Of a stretch of 64,000 bases of DNA, positions 27,773 to 36,624 are shown piece after piece. Below the pieces are notes generated by a model, which searched no databases, had not been told where the DNA came from, and saw nothing but the letters and a program-made list of their open reading frames with translations. Each line of letters begins with the position of its first letter. The stretch's first letter is position 1. Made by a program: the position numbers and the translations under genes. This DNA comes from Ralstonia sp. 25mfcol4.1 (GTDB taxonomy: Bacteria > Pseudomonadota > Gammaproteobacteria > Burkholderiales > Burkholderiaceae): NCBI RefSeq assembly GCF_900104095.1, contig NZ_FNJO01000004.1:62001-126000 (forward strand). The letters run 5' to 3'.

Positions 27773-28615
27773 TTAACGGGCGGCCGCCGCCACAATACGT
27801 TGCGCGCGATCCAGCACCGGGCGGTCCACCATTTTCCCGTCCACCGCAATGGCGGCACCATGCGCTGCCGCGGCCTGCTCCACCACGCGGCGGGCCCATG
27901 TGAGTTCGGCGTCGGAGGGCGCCAGCGCTTCGTGGACGCCGGCCACCTGGCTGGGGTGAATCAGCAGCTTCGCACCGAAGCCGAAGCGACGCCCACGCAA
28001 TGTATCGGCGGCCAGCGCCTCGGCATCGCCAATGGCGGTGCAGACGCCGTCTACCGGAGGCGGCAGGCCGGCAGCCCGGGAATGGAGGACCAGGGCGCTG
28101 CGGCAGTAGTGCAGCGGCAGGTCGTCGTCGCCCACGTCGAGGTCGAACATCAGGTCAATGCTGCCGAACAGCAGACGCGTGACACCTGCTGCCCGCGCCA
28201 CATCCGGCAGATCGGCAAACCCGGCGGCGGTTTCCAGCAAGGCGTGGCAAGGCGTCTCCGGCAATTTGGCACGAAGTGCTGCCAGCGACGCATTGTCGGC
28301 CTTGGGCAAGACGACGGCTTGCACCGCCTGTGTGCGGCAAAAGGCCAGATCCTCGTCGAAGTACGCGGTATCAGCGCCGTTCACCCGCAGTAGGAGCACC
28401 ACGCCTGCCACGTCGGCCTGCTGTTGAAGTATGCGCCATACTGCACGCAGCCCGTCCCGCGCCTCAGCCTTGGCATCGGGTGCGACTGCATCCTCCAGAT
28501 CGACGATCACCGCGTCGGAGCCGGCGGCGATCGCTTTCCCGATTCGATCCGGCCGCGACGCCGGTACAAACAAATAGCTGCGCGGGACGCGCGCCTGGGC
28601 CGGAGTTGCGCTCAT
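27773..28615 (-). CDS. HpcH/HpaI aldolase/citrate lyase family protein (CitE-like)
   Basis: A 280-residue TIM-barrel lyase. N-terminal RSYLFVPASRPDRIGKA and the metal-binding strand DAVIVDLEDAVAPDAK are CitE hallmarks. Later, LLFGSIDLMFDLDV carries the second metal acid and GAKLLIHPSQVAGV is the conserved C-terminal loop. Stand-alone CitE-like enzymes cleave or form (S)-citramalyl-CoA, malyl-CoA or similar 3-hydroxyacyl-CoA. It begins 9 bp after a class III CoA-transferase gene, so the pair probably activates a dicarboxylate and cleaves its CoA ester. Confidence 0.92.
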   Translation of the reverse strand: MSATPAQARVPRSYLFVPASRPDRIGKAIAAGSDAVIVDLEDAVAPDAKAEARDGLRAVWRILQQQADVAGVVLLLRVNGADTAYFDEDLAFCRTQAVQAVVLPKADNASLAALRAKLPETPCHALLETAAGFADLPDVARAAGVTRLLFGSIDLMFDLDVGDDDLPLHYCRSALVLHSRAAGLPPPVDGVCTAIGDAEALAADTLRGRRFGFGAKLLIHPSQVAGVHEALAPSDAELTWARRVVEQAAAAHGAAIAVDGKMVDRPVLDRAQRIVAAAAR

Positions 28616-28624
28616 GCCGCCTCC

Positions 28625-29797
28625 TCAGACCACGCCATCGGCGTGCAGGCTGGCGATCTGCGCCGCGCTGCAACCCACCTCGGCCAGGATGGCGTCGGTG
28701 TGCTGGCCGACGCCGGGTACGGCATCCATCCGCGCATCGGTCATGCCTGGCGGCAGCAGCGCCGGAATCGGTCCGGCCGGTGTGTCCACCTGGCGCCACC
28801 GCCCGCGGGCGGCCAGTTGCGGGTGATGCCACACATCGGCCATGGTGTTGACGCTGGCGTTCGCGATCCTGGCCTCTTCCAGGCGGTGCACCACCTCGGC
28901 GGCGCTGAGCCGGCTGAAGGCCTCTACGATGCGGGCGCGCAGTTGCGTGCGGTTGGCGCTGCGCAGGCTGTTCGTGGCAAAGTCCGCCTGCGTGGCCAGA
29001 TCGGGCTCCTGCAGCACCACCTTGCAGAACACCGCCCATTCGCGCTCATTCTGCAGGCCCAGCATCACGGTCTTGCCGTCGCCGGTGGGGAACGGCCCGT
29101 ACGGATAGATCGTGGCGTGGGCGGCACCGGCGCGCGGCGGCGGCTCGGCGCCTTCGAACGCGTAATACATCGGAAAGCTCATCCACTCGACCATCGATTC
29201 GAGCATCGACACGTCGATGCGCTTGCCGCGCCCGGTCTGCCCCCGCTCGATCAGCGCCGCCAGCACGTTGCTGTAGGCGTACATGCCGGCCGCGATGTCG
29301 GCCACCGATGCACCCGCCTTGACGCCCTCGTCCGGCGTGCCGGTGACCGACACGAAGCCCGACTCGCTTTGCACCAGCAGGTCGTACGCCTTCTTGTCGC
29401 GATAGGGGCCATCGCCGCCGTAGCCCGAAATATCGCAGACGATCAGGCGGGGATAGCGTTTCGACAGCGTTTCATAGTCGAGCCCCAGCCGCGCGGAAGC
29501 GCCGGGCGCCAGGTTTTGCACCAGCACGTCGGTCTTTTCCAGCAGCGCCTCCAGCACCGGCCCCGCGCCGGGCGCCTTGACATCGAGCGTCAGGCTTTCC
29601 TTCGAACGGTTGGTCCAGACGAAGTGCGACGACAGCCCCCGCACCCGGCCGTCATAGGCACGCGCGAAATCGCCGGGGCCGGGGCGTTCGATCTTGATGA
29701 CGCGAGCGCCCAGGTCGGCCAGCTGGCGGGTGCAGAACGGCGCCGCAATGGCCTGTTCGAGCGAGACTACGGTGATGCCTTCAAGCGGTCTGGACAT
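28625..29797 (-). CDS. CaiB/BaiF class III CoA-transferase
   Basis: A 390-residue interlocked-dimer CoA-transferase. Segments are PLEGITVVSLEQAIAAPFC, DLGARVIKIERPGPGDFAR and LVQNLAPGASARLGLDYE, plus the catalytic aspartate Asp167 in ASVADIAAGMYA. It moves CoA between carboxylic acids, for instance from succinyl-CoA to a dicarboxylate. It is translated with the CitE-like lyase downstream. A LysR gene diverges 156 bp away. Itaconate/citramalate-type metabolism fits the pair, but the matching hydratase is absent here. Confidence 0.93.
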   Translation of the reverse strand: MSRPLEGITVVSLEQAIAAPFCTRQLADLGARVIKIERPGPGDFARAYDGRVRGLSSHFVWTNRSKESLTLDVKAPGAGPVLEALLEKTDVLVQNLAPGASARLGLDYETLSKRYPRLIVCDISGYGGDGPYRDKKAYDLLVQSESGFVSVTGTPDEGVKAGASVADIAAGMYAYSNVLAALIERGQTGRGKRIDVSMLESMVEWMSFPMYYAFEGAEPPPRAGAAHATIYPYGPFPTGDGKTVMLGLQNEREWAVFCKVVLQEPDLATQADFATNSLRSANRTQLRARIVEAFSRLSAAEVVHRLEEARIANASVNTMADVWHHPQLAARGRWRQVDTPAGPIPALLPPGMTDARMDAVPGVGQHTDAILAEVGCSAAQIASLHADGVV

Positions 29798-29953
29798 GGC
29801 AGTGTCGGGGGCGAAAGATGCGCATGGCGCGATGCCGACAATCTACCTGCCGGCGCCAGCCGTGTGAAATAGGGATTGCGGAAGGCACCATAAGTAGAAT
29901 CAATACCCTGGCGTTTTCATATCTGATAAGTCGAAGGGGAGAGGCCCACAATC

Positions 29954-30889
29954 ATGGACATCCGCGCCATGCGCTATTTCGTGGCCATCGTCGACCACGG
30001 CAGCCTCACCCGGGCCGCCGAGGTGGTGTGCGTGGCACAGCCCGCGCTGTCGCAGCAGCTGGCCGCGCTGGAGGACGAGTTCGGCGTGCCGCTGGTGCAT
30101 CGCGGCGCCAAGGGCGTACGGCCCACCGAGGCCGGCAAGACGCTCTACCGGCATGTGCGCAATATCCTGCGTCAGATCGAGATTGCCGGGGCCGACGTAC
30201 GCGTGGCCGGCACCGAGGTCTCGGGAACCGTGGCCATCGGGCTGCCCACCACCGCTGCCGCCGCCTTCGGCATGGCCCTGGTGCGCGCCGTGCGGCAACG
30301 CTATCCACAGGTGCGGCTGCAGCTCTTCGAAAGCATGAGCGGCTATATCTCCGAACTGCTCAACCAGAACCGGCTCGACTTTGCGATTCTGTTCCGCGAC
30401 ACACCGTCGCGCGCGGTGGAGCCCGAGCCGCTGGCCAGCGAACCGCTCTACCTGATTGGCACGCCGCCCGGCCCGACGCCGCGCGGCAAGGCCACCGGGA
30501 CGGTGGCGCTCAAGGCGCTCGACGCGCTGCCACTGGTACTGCCGAGCGGATCGCAGGGCCTGCGCGAGGTGGTGGAGCGGCGCTTCGCCCAGGCCGGCAT
30601 CGCCCTGAACGTGGTGGCCGACCTCGATTCGCTGCCGTTCCTGCTGGCCGCCGCCCGCGAAGGGCTGGCCTGCACGATCCTGCCGGCCTCGTCGCTCGAC
30701 GAAAGCGATGCGGCCGTGCCGCGCCGGCGCATCGTGCCCGAACTGCGCCGCACGCTGTCTCTGTGCTGGCCGCGCGCCCTGCCGCGCTCGAACGCGGCGG
30801 AAGCCGTTGCCGACGTCCTGCGCGAAATCGTCAAGGAAAGAATTGCAGAAGGCGGTTCGTTGGCGCCACCGGCATTGCAAAAGAGCTGA
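29954..30889 (+). CDS. LysR-family transcriptional regulator
   Basis: A 311-residue LysR protein (RBS GGGGAGAGG). The HTH is MRYFVAIVDHGSLTRAAEVV with CVAQPALSQQLAALEDEFG, of the Nac/Cbl-like branch frequent in Burkholderiales. The effector domain starts GTVAIGLPTTAAAAFGMALV. It faces the CoA-transferase/CitE operon across a 156-bp gap, and also lies 104 bp ahead of the MFS-HlyD-NodT exporter on its own strand. Divergent control of the CoA operon is the more usual arrangement, but it could link both. Confidence 0.9.
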   Translation: MDIRAMRYFVAIVDHGSLTRAAEVVCVAQPALSQQLAALEDEFGVPLVHRGAKGVRPTEAGKTLYRHVRNILRQIEIAGADVRVAGTEVSGTVAIGLPTTAAAAFGMALVRAVRQRYPQVRLQLFESMSGYISELLNQNRLDFAILFRDTPSRAVEPEPLASEPLYLIGTPPGPTPRGKATGTVALKALDALPLVLPSGSQGLREVVERRFAQAGIALNVVADLDSLPFLLAAAREGLACTILPASSLDESDAAVPRRRIVPELRRTLSLCWPRALPRSNAAEAVADVLREIVKERIAEGGSLAPPALQKS

Positions 30890-30993
30890 CCCCGGCCATC
30901 CCGCCCGGCGGGGCGCCCCGGGCCGTGCTTGCCACGCGCCGGTTCCTCCCGCATCATCGCCACATCCCACGCCGTTCGTCGCCCAAGTCAGCC

Positions 30994-32652
30994 ATGGCAA
31001 CTGCCAGCTACGAGTTCAAGCCGCATGAACGGCCGTCGATGCCGGGATCGCCCGCCACGCCGGACCATCCCACGCCACGGCGGGTGGCCTATTTCTGCGT
31101 GGGCGTCCTGATCGGGCTGACCGGCGCCTTCGGCAACGCGCTGGTTGTGGCCAACCTCAACAACATCCAGGGGGTGTTCGGGCTGTACAGCGACGAGGCC
31201 GCGTGGTTGTCCACGGTCTATGTCATGACCAATGTCTGCATGTCGATGCTGGTCATCAAGTTCCGCCAGCAGTACGGCCTGCAGCGGTTCACCAAGGTCT
31301 TCCTGCTGTCCTACGCGCTGGTCACGGGCGCCCACCTGCTGACCCACACCTTCGGCACCGCCCTGCTGGCGCGCGCCGCCAACGGCGTCGCCGCCAGCGG
31401 CATGTCCACGCTGGCGCTCTACTACATCATCCAGTCGCTGCCGGCGCGGCATCGCATGCGCGCGGTGGTGATCGGCTTCGGCGTGCCGCAACTGGCCACG
31501 CCGCTGGCACGGACGTTTTCCACGGGCATGCTGGAAGCCGGCAACTGGCAGACGCTGTACCAGTTCGAATTCGGCCTGTCGCTGCTGTCGCTGGTAACGG
31601 TGGCCCTGCTGCCGCTGCCGCCCAGCGAGCGGATCAAGGCCTTCGAGCCGCTCGACTTCGTCACCTTCGCCCTGTTTGCGCCGGGCATGGCGCTGCTGTG
31701 CGCGGTGCTGGGCCAGGGCCGCATCCTGTGGTGGACCGAGGCGCCGTGGCTGGGCTACGCGCTGTGCGGCGCGGTGATCCTGATCGCGGCGGCGCTGTGG
31801 ATCGAGCACAACCGAGTGAATCCGCTGCTCAATACGCGCTGGCTGGGCAGCATGGCGATCATCCGCTTTGCCGTGGTGGCCACGTCGGTGCGCATCCTGC
31901 TGTCCGAACAGCCGTATGGCGCGGTGGGCCTGCTGACGGCGCTGGGCATGGGCAACGACCAGCTGATCTCGCTGTATATCGTCGTGTCGATGGCCACGGT
32001 GGCCGGGATCGCGGCCAGCGCCCTGACCCTGAATCCGCAGAACCTCGGGCGGCCGATCCGCATTTCGCTGATCCTGATCGCGATCGGCGCGTTCGTCGAT
32101 GCCGGCTCGACGAACCTGACGCGGCCGCAGAACATGTACTTCACGCAGTCGCTGATCGCATTTGCCGCGGTCTACTTCCTGGGGCCGACGCTGCTGATCG
32201 GCATGGGCAGCGCGCTGCAGCGCGGCATGAGCCATTTCGTCAGCTTTTCGGCGCTGTTCAGCATCACGCAGTCGCTGGGCGGGCTGGCGGGTTCGGCGCT
32301 GCTGGGCACGTTCCAGACCTGGCGCGAGAAATTCCATTCCCACGCGCTGGTACAGGGCATCAGCCTGTCCGACCCGCTCGACGCCGCGCGCCTGCAACAG
32401 CTGGGCAACGTCTACAGCCGCGTGCTGGCCGACCCCCTGCTGCGTCAGACAGAGGGCGCCATGGCGCTGGCGCAGCAGGTTACGCGCGAAGCCAACGTGC
32501 TGGCGTTCAATGATGTGTTCCTGGTGATCGGCATCCTGTCCACCGTCACCTTTGTCTGGCTGCTGGCGCTGTACCTGAACCGGGTGGTGCCGGGACATAT
32601 TCCAGAGAAGAAGCCACCGCCAACCCCGCCCTCCACGGAGAAAGGCACTTGA
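30994..32652 (+). CDS. DHA2-type MFS efflux transporter (EmrB-like)
   Basis: A 552-residue transporter with about 14 hydrophobic segments. The first helices are AYFCVGVLIGLTGAFGNALV and EAAWLSTVYVMTNVCMSML. Length and the downstream HlyD and NodT genes identify the EmrB/FarB inner-membrane pump of a tripartite exporter. The classical RxxxDRxGR motif of loop 2-3 is not obvious (KFRQQYGLQRFTKVFLL). A Pro/Lys/Glu-rich C-terminal tail (PEKKPPPTPPSTEKGT) is cytoplasmic. Its stop overlaps the TTG of the adaptor by three bases, showing coupling. Confidence 0.9.
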   Translation: MATASYEFKPHERPSMPGSPATPDHPTPRRVAYFCVGVLIGLTGAFGNALVVANLNNIQGVFGLYSDEAAWLSTVYVMTNVCMSMLVIKFRQQYGLQRFTKVFLLSYALVTGAHLLTHTFGTALLARAANGVAASGMSTLALYYIIQSLPARHRMRAVVIGFGVPQLATPLARTFSTGMLEAGNWQTLYQFEFGLSLLSLVTVALLPLPPSERIKAFEPLDFVTFALFAPGMALLCAVLGQGRILWWTEAPWLGYALCGAVILIAAALWIEHNRVNPLLNTRWLGSMAIIRFAVVATSVRILLSEQPYGAVGLLTALGMGNDQLISLYIVVSMATVAGIAASALTLNPQNLGRPIRISLILIAIGAFVDAGSTNLTRPQNMYFTQSLIAFAAVYFLGPTLLIGMGSALQRGMSHFVSFSALFSITQSLGGLAGSALLGTFQTWREKFHSHALVQGISLSDPLDAARLQQLGNVYSRVLADPLLRQTEGAMALAQQVTREANVLAFNDVFLVIGILSTVTFVWLLALYLNRVVPGHIPEKKPPPTPPSTEKGT

Positions 32653-33857
32653 CCCCGCCGCCCGCCCCCCCAGAACGGCCAGAACCGCCCCAACCGCCAG
32701 ACTCGCCAGCGCAGCCCGATCGCACCCCCGCCGCGCCCCCGGCCGGCAAGCCCGAACGGCTCGAAGACCCGGTGGAGGTCGAGGCATCGCCCAAGGGCTG
32801 GGCGCCACCGCGCGGATCGCGCCGGCTGACCGCGCTGATCGTCGTCGTGGCGCTGGCCAGCGTGCTGATCATCCTGTACGCCTGGGGCCTGCCGCCGTTC
32901 TCGCCGTCGATCCAGAGCACCGACAATGCCTATGTGCGCGGCCAGACCACCATCATCAGCCCGCAGGTGAGCGGCTATGTGACCGAGGTGCCGGTGCATG
33001 ACTTCGACCTGGTCAAGACGGGTCAGGTGCTGCTGCGCATCGACGACCGCATCTACAGTCAACGCGTGGCACAGGCGCGCGCATCGCTGAACACGCAGAT
33101 CGCCAACCTGGCCAACGCCGACCAGACCCAGCGCGCCCGCGAGGCCACCGTGAAGTCACAGCTGGCCAATGCCGAGAACGCCCGCGCCCAGTTGTTGCGC
33201 GCCCAGGCCGACATGAAGCGTGTGGACGAACTGGTGGCCGACGGTTCGGTGTCGCTGCGCGAACGCGACCAGACGCGGGCGGCGCTGCGCCAGGCCGAGG
33301 CTGCCGTCGAGCAGTCGCGCGCCGCGGTGGAGATCGCCCGGCAGGACGTGGAAGCCATCATCGTGGGCCGCGAGGGCCTCAAGGCTGCCGTCGAACAGGC
33401 GCGGGCCGCCCTGCAGCTGGCCGACATCGACCTGTCGAACACCGTTGTCATCGCGCCGCAGGACGGCCGGCTCAGCCAGATCGGCGCGCGGCTGGGCCAG
33501 TACGTGACATCGGGCTCGCAGCTGATGTTTCTGGTGCCGCCGCAACGCTGGGTCATCGCCAACTACAAGGAAGCCCAGACCGCCCGCATGGCGCCGGGCC
33601 AGCGGGCCACGTTCCGCGTCGATGCGCTGGACAACGCGCGCCTGACCGGCCGCGTGGAGCGCCTGTCGCCGGCGGCCGGTTCGGAGTTCGCGGTGATCGT
33701 GGCCGATAACGCCACGGGCAACTTCGTCAAGGTGGCGCAGCGCATCTCGGTGCGCATTGCCATCGACCCCGACCAGCCGATGGCGGATCGCCTGCGTCCG
33801 GGCATGTCGGTGCAGGCCGAAGTCGACACCAGCACCAACGGGCCGCCAACGCGATGA
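32649..33857 (+). CDS. HlyD-family efflux adaptor (EmrA-like)
   Basis: A 402-residue membrane fusion protein initiated by TTG after GGAGAAAGG. An unusual Pro-rich cytoplasmic leader of about 55 residues precedes one membrane helix (LTALIVVVALASVLIILYAW). The lipoyl half SPQVSGYVTEVPVHDFDLVK, a long coiled coil (about 150-270) and VIAPQDGRLSQIGARLGQYV follow. DNAYVRGQTTIISPQVSGYV is the EmrA-type signature. It connects the MFS pump to the NodT channel. The adjacent gene starts inside its stop codon (ATGA). Confidence 0.92.
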   Translation: MTPPPAPPERPEPPQPPDSPAQPDRTPAAPPAGKPERLEDPVEVEASPKGWAPPRGSRRLTALIVVVALASVLIILYAWGLPPFSPSIQSTDNAYVRGQTTIISPQVSGYVTEVPVHDFDLVKTGQVLLRIDDRIYSQRVAQARASLNTQIANLANADQTQRAREATVKSQLANAENARAQLLRAQADMKRVDELVADGSVSLRERDQTRAALRQAEAAVEQSRAAVEIARQDVEAIIVGREGLKAAVEQARAALQLADIDLSNTVVIAPQDGRLSQIGARLGQYVTSGSQLMFLVPPQRWVIANYKEAQTARMAPGQRATFRVDALDNARLTGRVERLSPAAGSEFAVIVADNATGNFVKVAQRISVRIAIDPDQPMADRLRPGMSVQAEVDTSTNGPPTR

Positions 33858-35275
33858 CGCACGGCCCCGGTCCTTCCGCCTGCATCGCGCTGCGCCTGAC
33901 GCGCCGCGCCGTGCTGCCCGTCATCGCCCTGCTGCTGGCCGGCTGCATGGGGCCACGCCCGCCCTTGCCGGATCCCGTCGCGCCGCCGGTAGCCTGGCGC
34001 GTGGATCCCGGCCCCACCGTTGCCATCGAGCGCGAATGGTGGCAGACCTACGGCGACCCGGCGCTGACCGCGCTGGTGGCCCAGGCGCTGAGTCAGAACG
34101 ACGACATCGCCATCGCCGTGACACGCGTGCGCCAGGCCGATGCCCAGGCGCGCATCGCGCGTGCCGAGCTGTTCCCGACGCTGGACTTCACGGCGGGCGC
34201 CACTCGCGCCCGCGCCATCAACGCCTTCGGCACGGCCGGCACCGCCAACACCGGCCAATTGGCGCTGGATGCTTCGTACGAGGTCGATCTGTTCGGCCGG
34301 ATCCGCGATTCGGTGGGCGCCGCGCGCAACAGCCTGCTGGCCAGCGAAGCGGCGCGCGACACCACCATCCTGTCCGTGTCGGCCGCCGCGGCGCGCGGCT
34401 ATATCACGCTGCGGGCACTCGATGCCCAGCTCGATGTCGTGCGCCAGACGCTGACGTCGCGCGCCGACGCGCTGCGGCTGGCGCGTGATCGGGCGCGGGC
34501 CGGGTACACGTCCCAGCTCGAATACGAACAGGCGCGGGCGGAGTACGAATCGACCGCCCAGGCGGTCCCCCAGGCCGAACTGGCCGTGGCACGGCAGGAA
34601 AACGCGCTGGGCGTGCTGGTGGGCAATCCGGAGGCGGGCGCCATCGCGCGTGGCCTGCCCCTGCAGGCGCTGCAGCAGCCGCCCGTACCGGCGGGCCTGC
34701 CGTCCGAACTGCTGCGGCGGCGACCCGATATCGCCCAGGCCGAATACACGCTGGCCGCCACCGATGCCAGCCTGTCCGCCGCCCGCAAGGCCTACCTGCC
34801 GCGCATTCCGCTGACGGCCTCGGGCGGCCTGGTCTTTGCAACCGGCCTGGCCAATCCGGTTCGCATCTGGACACTCGGCGGCAGCGTGCTGGCACCGCTG
34901 TTCGAGGGCGGCCGCATCGTGGCCGGCGCCGACGCCGCCGCCGCCCAACGCGACGAGGCCGCCTATGCCTACCGCCGCGTGGCGCTGACCGCCTTCCGCG
35001 AAGTCAACGACAACCTGGCCGCGGTGCAGAAACTGGGCGAACAGGAAGCACGGCTGCGCGAGCAGCGCGACGCACTGGCAGCGGCCCTGCGCCATGCCAC
35101 CAACCGCTATCGCGCCGGGTACTCGCCTTATCTGGAGCAACTGGACGCCCAGCGCCAGCTGTTCAGCGCCGAACTGAACCTGATCCAGACTCACGCGGAC
35201 CGACTCAATGCCAGCGTGGCCCTGTACCAGGCGATGGGGGGCGGCTGGCAGCCGGCTGGCGGGGCAGGCCAATAA
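33854..35275 (+). CDS. NodT/OprM-family outer membrane efflux lipoprotein
   Basis: A 473-residue RND/MFS outer membrane factor with a lipobox (LLLAGC, Cys31). Two repeats of the helical barrel domain are visible (EREWWQTYGDPALTALVAQA; LRRRPDIAQAEYTLAATDAS). ASYEVDLFGRIRDSVGAARN is the diagnostic NodT segment. It completes a three-gene MFS-adaptor-channel export system for hydrophobic or aromatic compounds. The start overlaps the adaptor stop by four bases. Confidence 0.94.
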   Translation: MTHGPGPSACIALRLTRRAVLPVIALLLAGCMGPRPPLPDPVAPPVAWRVDPGPTVAIEREWWQTYGDPALTALVAQALSQNDDIAIAVTRVRQADAQARIARAELFPTLDFTAGATRARAINAFGTAGTANTGQLALDASYEVDLFGRIRDSVGAARNSLLASEAARDTTILSVSAAAARGYITLRALDAQLDVVRQTLTSRADALRLARDRARAGYTSQLEYEQARAEYESTAQAVPQAELAVARQENALGVLVGNPEAGAIARGLPLQALQQPPVPAGLPSELLRRRPDIAQAEYTLAATDASLSAARKAYLPRIPLTASGGLVFATGLANPVRIWTLGGSVLAPLFEGGRIVAGADAAAAQRDEAAYAYRRVALTAFREVNDNLAAVQKLGEQEARLREQRDALAAALRHATNRYRAGYSPYLEQLDAQRQLFSAELNLIQTHADRLNASVALYQAMGGGWQPAGGAGQ

Positions 35276-35399
35276 GAAAAGCTTATGGCGCCAGTCGCCG
35301 ATTGAATTTCTCCTGCGTGCGGGGCTGGGCTAGAGTGGGCCCCACAACACCCGGCAAGACCCCAGAACACCGGCCGGGCCGCATTCATCAGGAGACAGC

Positions 35400-36368
35400 A
35401 TGACCCGTACCCTTCGCGCCCTGGCCGGCGTGGCACTGGCGGCAGCCGCCATCGGCCACGCCCAGGCAGACACCTATCCCTCGAAGCCGATCCAGATGAT
35501 CGTGCCGCAGGCGCCGGGTGGCTCCAACGACATCGTCGCGCGGCTGGTGGCGGCCGACCTGTCGCAGCGGATCGGCCAGCAGGTGGTGGTGGAAAACCGC
35601 CCCGGCGCCGGCGGCAACATCGGCACGCAGACCGCCGCACGCGCCACGCCCGACGGCTATACGCTGCTCATGACCATCAGCAGTACGCAGGCCATCAACC
35701 CGTCGCTGTACCGGAGCGTGCCGTTCGACCCGGTCAAGGATTTCGAGCCGATTTCGCTGGTGGCCACGGTGCCCAACGTGCTGGTGGTGAATCCGGCCTT
35801 CCCGGCCAGGTCGATGTCGGAACTGATCGCGATGGCCAAGGCCAAGCCCGACTTCTATCGCTACGGATCGGCCGGCAACGGCACGCTGAACCACCTGCTG
35901 GGCGAGATGCTGAACACGATGGCCGGCATCAAGCTGGAGCACGTACCGTACAAGGGCGTGGCGCCGGCGCTGAACGACGTGCTCGGCAACCAGGTGCCGA
36001 TGGCGTTCGCAAGCCTGCCGTCGGTGCTCTCGCACATCAAGGCCGGCAAGGTGCGCGCACTGGGCGTCAGCTCGGCCAAACGGTCGCCGTTCGCGCCGGA
36101 CATACCGGCCATCGGCGAGACCGTGCCCGGCTATAGCGGCGATCTGTGGGTCGGCCTGTTCGCGGTGCGCGGCACGCCGAAGGAGGTCGTCCAGAAACTG
36201 TCCACGGCCATGCAGGCCGCACTGGCCGACAAATCGCTGCGCGACAAGCTGGCCGCGCAGGGCGCCGAAACGCTGGGCGGCACGCCGCAGCAGCTGGCCG
36301 CCACGCTGCGCACCGACATCGACAAGTGGGCGAAAATCGTCAAGCAGTCGGGAGCCCAGGTGGACTGA
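35400..36368 (+). CDS. Bug-family tripartite tricarboxylate transporter substrate-binding protein
   Basis: A 322-residue periplasmic receptor, third of its family in the window. The signal peptide ends near HAQA. Hallmarks are YPSKPIQMIVPQAPGGSND, GQQVVVENRPGAGGNIGTQ and EHVPYKGVAPALNDVLG. The ATG follows AGGAGA. It stands alone: upstream is the tripartite exporter and downstream a tandem repeat, so no ligand is suggested. It may pair with TctAB proteins encoded elsewhere. Confidence 0.93.
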   Translation: MTRTLRALAGVALAAAAIGHAQADTYPSKPIQMIVPQAPGGSNDIVARLVAADLSQRIGQQVVVENRPGAGGNIGTQTAARATPDGYTLLMTISSTQAINPSLYRSVPFDPVKDFEPISLVATVPNVLVVNPAFPARSMSELIAMAKAKPDFYRYGSAGNGTLNHLLGEMLNTMAGIKLEHVPYKGVAPALNDVLGNQVPMAFASLPSVLSHIKAGKVRALGVSSAKRSPFAPDIPAIGETVPGYSGDLWVGLFAVRGTPKEVVQKLSTAMQAALADKSLRDKLAAQGAETLGGTPQQLAATLRTDIDKWAKIVKQSGAQVD

Positions 36369-36396
36369 GCCGCGCCGGGCACGGCTCGCCCGGACC

Positions 36397-36466
36397 GCTT
36401 CAATCGGCTTCAATCGGCTTCGATCGGCTTCAATCGGCTTCAGCCGGCTTCAACGGGCTTCCGCCG
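36397..36466. repeat. 10-bp tandem repeat, seven copies
   Basis: The unit GCTTCAATCG repeats seven times, decaying toward the right (GCTTCGATCG, GCTTCAGCCG, GCTTCAACGG, GCTTCCGCCG). It lies just after the Bug receptor stop, in the 256-bp gap before the TauE/SafE gene. The 10-bp period is close to one helical turn. Confidence 0.9.
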
Positions 36467-36624
36467 CATTACGACGCTCTGCTCTCCTGCCGCGGGAGCG
36501 GAGCGTCGCCCTCCCGATCCCGGCCCTGCGCGACCGGCATCGTGTCGGTGATTTCCCGAATGTCTGCGCCATGTCCGCGTATCATCGTGCGCTTGCCCGA
36601 TCCGTACCCCGCCCCTGATTCGCC

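Noticed and set aside
35270-35290. Short inverted repeat ATAAG-AAAAG-CTTAT after the NodT gene considered as a terminator
   Set aside because: Only a 5-bp AT-rich stem and no T-run; too weak to call.
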